Below, piece by piece: positions 61,285-64,000 of a DNA stretch of 64,000 nt. Under the pieces are notes generated by a model. It was not told the origin of the DNA. It saw only the letters and a program-made list of their open reading frames with translations, and ran no database searches. This DNA comes from Bacteroidota bacterium (GTDB lineage Bacteria; Bacteroidota; Bacteroidia; Bacteroidales; WCHB1-69). Within the stretch, counting starts at the first letter, position 1; each line of letters begins with the position of its first letter. The DNA is taken from the NCBI GenBank assembly GCA_029570835.1, contig JAKPTX010000089.1:115872-179871 (forward strand). The letters run 5' to 3'. Made by a program: the position numbers and the translations under genes.

Positions 61285-63936
61285 TTAGTATATCGTTACC
61301 GTTCCGTTCACTACTTTTCCTCCTTTTCCTTCGGTTTTGTAGAAAATGACGTAGGTGTAAACGCCGTTCATACAACCTTCGCCTGTCCAGCCTTGTTCCG
61401 GATTTTGGGATGTGAAGAGCAGATTTCCCCAGCGATTGTAAATATAGATGGTATATTCTTCTACTTTCTCCGGATAGGCAAAAATCGGCTTGAACTGATC
61501 GTTTAACCCGTCTGAATTGGGAGTGAAACTACTTGGAATATAGAGTTCCTGTTCGCAGCGTTGATAGAAAACTTCAATCTCTGCGGTTTCGTCAAAACAG
61601 AGGTTGGAGACTAACACCTGATAAACACCGGCATACCTCACCAAATAGGTAGCTTCTGTGGATCCATCTTGCCACAAATAGGTACAATAAGGTGTTTCCG
61701 CTGAAAGAAGCAAATGTTGACCTTCACAAAGCGTGGTATCATTGCCCAAGTCAACTTCAATAGGATACAAATATCCCAGGTAAATGGTATCGCTTACCTG
61801 CAAACATTCATCTGTAACGATGACCCAATAATCCCCTTCAGAACTCGCCAAATAGGTTGTATTGGTGGATAAATCTTGCCATAAATAGGTGGCAGGATGG
61901 GGTTGTTCGGCATTCAGGAGCAACGTAGCCAAAGCACATAGAATGGAATCATTGCCTAAATTCACCGAAGATTGCGGATAGAGTTGAACGTTGATATCAT
62001 TGAGAGAAACGGTACAACCTAAATTGGTAACAGATACCGAGTAATGCCCCGCTGTATCGATGATAATGGAAGCGGTTGTATCTCCGGTGGACCACAAATA
62101 GTGAATTGCATCAGGCGTTTCTGCAGAAAGCTCGGTTCCTTGGCACAAAATAGTGTCTGTAGAAAATGGAATTACAGGTGGAGGTACCACGACAACAAAT
62201 GTGGTCGTAGTATCGGGACAAGTATAGTGTAAAACCAGTTGAACGGTTAGCTGACCTGCTGCAGTTAAGGGAAAATCTACAGTAGGAGAATTGGGATATA
62301 GCGTTCCATCTACAATCCAATCTATGGCTACAGAATGAGGATTATGAGGTACTTCCAGATGTAGTAGATCCCCGACACAACGGTAAACGGTTGCAGAATC
62401 AACAGGACTCAAATTGGAATAAGGAACAGGAGACTCATAATAGTTGAATCCGGACTCATTATTATGAAAATAGATGAAATCCAATAAACCATAGGTGCTA
62501 TTGGGTCTCATATTATATCCAAATTCTTCAATAGTTGCATTAAACCCATTTTCATTTTCTAAGATAAAAAAGTCGGGAATAGATTCATTAAAAAGGCTAT
62601 ATTGAAGATAGTAATAATCACCGTTTGTGTACGGAAAAGTATCAAAAGCGGTAGATGGAATCAATTCATGATTGATATACATGGTATGAATCCCTTCCGG
62701 CTTAACAAAGATGACCAGGTCAACATAAGTGGTATCCGGAGCTTGGGATATGCGGCGTTGCGTTGTCGGAAAGAGCCATTTTTTTACTATACGGTCAGTT
62801 GGTGTGCCATAGTTGAGATTAGTGAAATTCATGAGCTCATAGTCCAGACATATCATCCCATTAAAGAAAACCAAAAAACTGTCATTAACTCTCTTTTTTG
62901 CTTCAGGATATAAACATCTATCTATTGGTGATCTTATAAAAGCAAAAGGGACATCAACGATACATGGATAACTATAACATGGACACACATCTTCAGGCAG
63001 TTGGCAAACATCTAACCTGCCTGCAACAGTAAGGTGGTAACCGTATGGGGCATAATTGAAATGATTACATTGATATGATGAAATCCATTCAGTACTAAAA
63101 TTTACATTATCCATCAACGTTGCGCCTTTATAAAAATAATGATGAGCGTATTTTACCATTAACAAATCTTTTCCTTTACAAGATTGGCTTATGGGTATAC
63201 TTCGAAACCGTTTACCATCGTCACCAAGAAAAGTGGTTCTATATGATGTATTATAAAAAACTACTTTTTTACAATTTGTTGTAATGAGTTCATGTAGATC
63301 TGAAGCCCCAAAACTGTATGATGGCAAAACTAACACTTCCCCTTTTTGTAATGATACTGTAAAAGAGGAGGAGGTAGATTGTTCCGGTACAAATAACATA
63401 GTGCTATCTTCTACGGCAATAATCAAAAGTACACCTACATGAGTATCAGAGAAATAATAAGGATCTCGAAAATCCCTCCGATTAATTTCGGTAGAAAATA
63501 AAGAAAATGGGGGTATAGGTACTTTAGCTGTCCGTACCCTATTTGACACGCTGATTGATTCTGCAACATTAGTTTGTAAATATACATAAACATTTTTTTC
63601 CGTTTTAATATAGACCCCTTTGGATTCAATTAAGCGAGTAGTATCTGAAGGAGTATTAGGTACATTACACAAAATATCTTCTTTTGGAATAGCAATCACC
63701 AACACACTATCAGGAACCACTGTAAAAGTTTGGTAAAAAGAGGTGTTAGGGTTTTCAATATAGCCTGTACACAAAGTATCTCCCATAATGTAGATTAATG
63801 CACTATCAGGCATTACATCGGAAAGGATATTTTTCGAAGAAGTAACCCAAAACTCACGGCCGGCATTGGTTAGCTCCTGTGCTTGTACAGACAGAAAGGA
63901 AAGGATCAATAATATTGCAATGCTGAGGCGTTTCAT
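61285..63936 (-). CDS. Type IX secretion cargo with gliding-motility type (type B) C-terminal domain
   Basis: An 883-residue exported protein. The signal peptide is MKRLSIAILLILSFLSVQAQ. Residues about 24-290 (ELTNAGREFWVTSS...) resemble the IgGFc-binding-protein-like N-terminal domain found in other Bacteroidota cargo. Three Ig-like repeats follow at about 570-790, each with LCxGxxLxLxA ... YLWxDGST ... YxVxV. The last 85 residues (LYIPSSFTPNSDGLNDQFKPI ... YTIYIYNRWGNLLFTS... NGVYTYVIFY) form the gliding-motility-associated sorting domain. It should be carried out by the type IX machinery and held at the cell surface, where adhesion is a plausible role. Ten or more Cys suggest disulfides. 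Confidence 0.85.
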   Translation of the reverse strand: MKRLSIAILLILSFLSVQAQELTNAGREFWVTSSKNILSDVMPDSALIYIMGDTLCTGYIENPNTSFYQTFTVVPDSVLVIAIPKEDILCNVPNTPSDTTRLIESKGVYIKTEKNVYVYLQTNVAESISVSNRVRTAKVPIPPFSLFSTEINRRDFRDPYYFSDTHVGVLLIIAVEDSTMLFVPEQSTSSSFTVSLQKGEVLVLPSYSFGASDLHELITTNCKKVVFYNTSYRTTFLGDDGKRFRSIPISQSCKGKDLLMVKYAHHYFYKGATLMDNVNFSTEWISSYQCNHFNYAPYGYHLTVAGRLDVCQLPEDVCPCYSYPCIVDVPFAFIRSPIDRCLYPEAKKRVNDSFLVFFNGMICLDYELMNFTNLNYGTPTDRIVKKWLFPTTQRRISQAPDTTYVDLVIFVKPEGIHTMYINHELIPSTAFDTFPYTNGDYYYLQYSLFNESIPDFFILENENGFNATIEEFGYNMRPNSTYGLLDFIYFHNNESGFNYYESPVPYSNLSPVDSATVYRCVGDLLHLEVPHNPHSVAIDWIVDGTLYPNSPTVDFPLTAAGQLTVQLVLHYTCPDTTTTFVVVVPPPVIPFSTDTILCQGTELSAETPDAIHYLWSTGDTTASIIIDTAGHYSVSVTNLGCTVSLNDINVQLYPQSSVNLGNDSILCALATLLLNAEQPHPATYLWQDLSTNTTYLASSEGDYWVIVTDECLQVSDTIYLGYLYPIEVDLGNDTTLCEGQHLLLSAETPYCTYLWQDGSTEATYLVRYAGVYQVLVSNLCFDETAEIEVFYQRCEQELYIPSSFTPNSDGLNDQFKPIFAYPEKVEEYTIYIYNRWGNLLFTSQNPEQGWTGEGCMNGVYTYVIFYKTEGKGGKVVNGTVTIY

Positions 63937-63937
63937 T

Positions 63938-63972
63938 GAATTTAGAATTTAGAAATTAGAATTTAGAAGTTT
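63938..63972. repeat. GAATTTA heptamer array in the cargo gene's 5' leader
   Basis: Four GAATTTA/AAATTAG-type units lie right against the cargo start codon (minus strand), replacing any ribosome-binding site. The same unit is present at 44388 and 60870. Confidence 0.7.
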
Positions 63973-64000
63973 TGTGGTTAGAGTTTAATTTTTTGTCGCT

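Noticed and set aside
1..64000. tRNA, rRNA or insertion sequence
   Set aside because: The larger gaps were read for T-arm-like GGTTCGA-type motifs, terminal inverted repeats and transposase motifs; none was convincing.

Overview
The window is about 64 kb of low-GC DNA from a member of the Bacteroidota (Bacteroidia), probably an anaerobe. The sequence gives four reasons. Promoters have the Bacteroidota form TAnnTTTG, with few Shine-Dalgarno sites. There is type IX secretion machinery (a PorW/SprE-like lipoprotein) and a cargo protein with a gliding-motility-type C-terminal sorting domain. There is a DUF2723/GT117 membrane glycosyltransferase. There is a putative sensory [FeFe]-hydrogenase-like protein with a SpoIIE-type phosphatase close by. 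I cannot name the genus.

Layout. 1-1.4 kb: the 3' part of a RelA/SpoT gene. 1.57-8.3 kb: acpP and, 5 kb later, rnc plus an IPExxxVDY-like gene. The fabF gene that commonly sits between acpP and rnc is absent. The gap holds a SatD-like/DUF3307 pair, a DUF4062-ATPase fusion with duplicated winged helices, and a secreted transglutaminase-like protein. Six palindromes spaced 27-28 bp apart precede the SatD-like gene. 8.4-14.1 kb (+): FtsX-type permease, polA (its 3'-5' exonuclease motifs look eroded), miaA, folD. 14.2-38.5 kb (mostly -): two secreted unknowns; cvpA, an MlaF/MlaE-type transporter, purD and GT117; dnaG and a C-terminal processing protease; ilvE; nspC, rsmA and a TPR protein; serS; then lptC, TPR, outer-membrane protein and coaX; then a CLC channel.

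38.6-44.3 kb (+): the hydrogenase-like sensor, a DegT-type aminotransferase, elbB, aroK and the SpoIIE phosphatase. 44.5-46.9 kb (+): four small secreted or membrane unknowns in AT-rich DNA. 47.2-54.9 kb (-): hutH, murC, ribE, the PorW/SprE-like gene and pepP, closely packed. 55.0-60.8 kb (+): pyrC, xseA, a HisJ-type PHP phosphatase and mutS2. 61.3-63.9 kb (-): a large type IX secretion cargo.

Most long genes are housekeeping. The less ordinary signals are the 28-bp operator-like array and its cassette; a 46-nt intergenic element GGGGGCAG-N30-CCCCACTC in three copies (plus a possible reversed relative); several families of 7-bp tandem repeats, three of which run straight into promoters; and a 61-nt intergenic block that is identical at two sites 19 kb apart. 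These mosaic repeats lie almost entirely right of 41.6 kb. I saw no tRNA, rRNA, transposase, integrase or CRISPR array. All family assignments are from reading motifs, without database searches.
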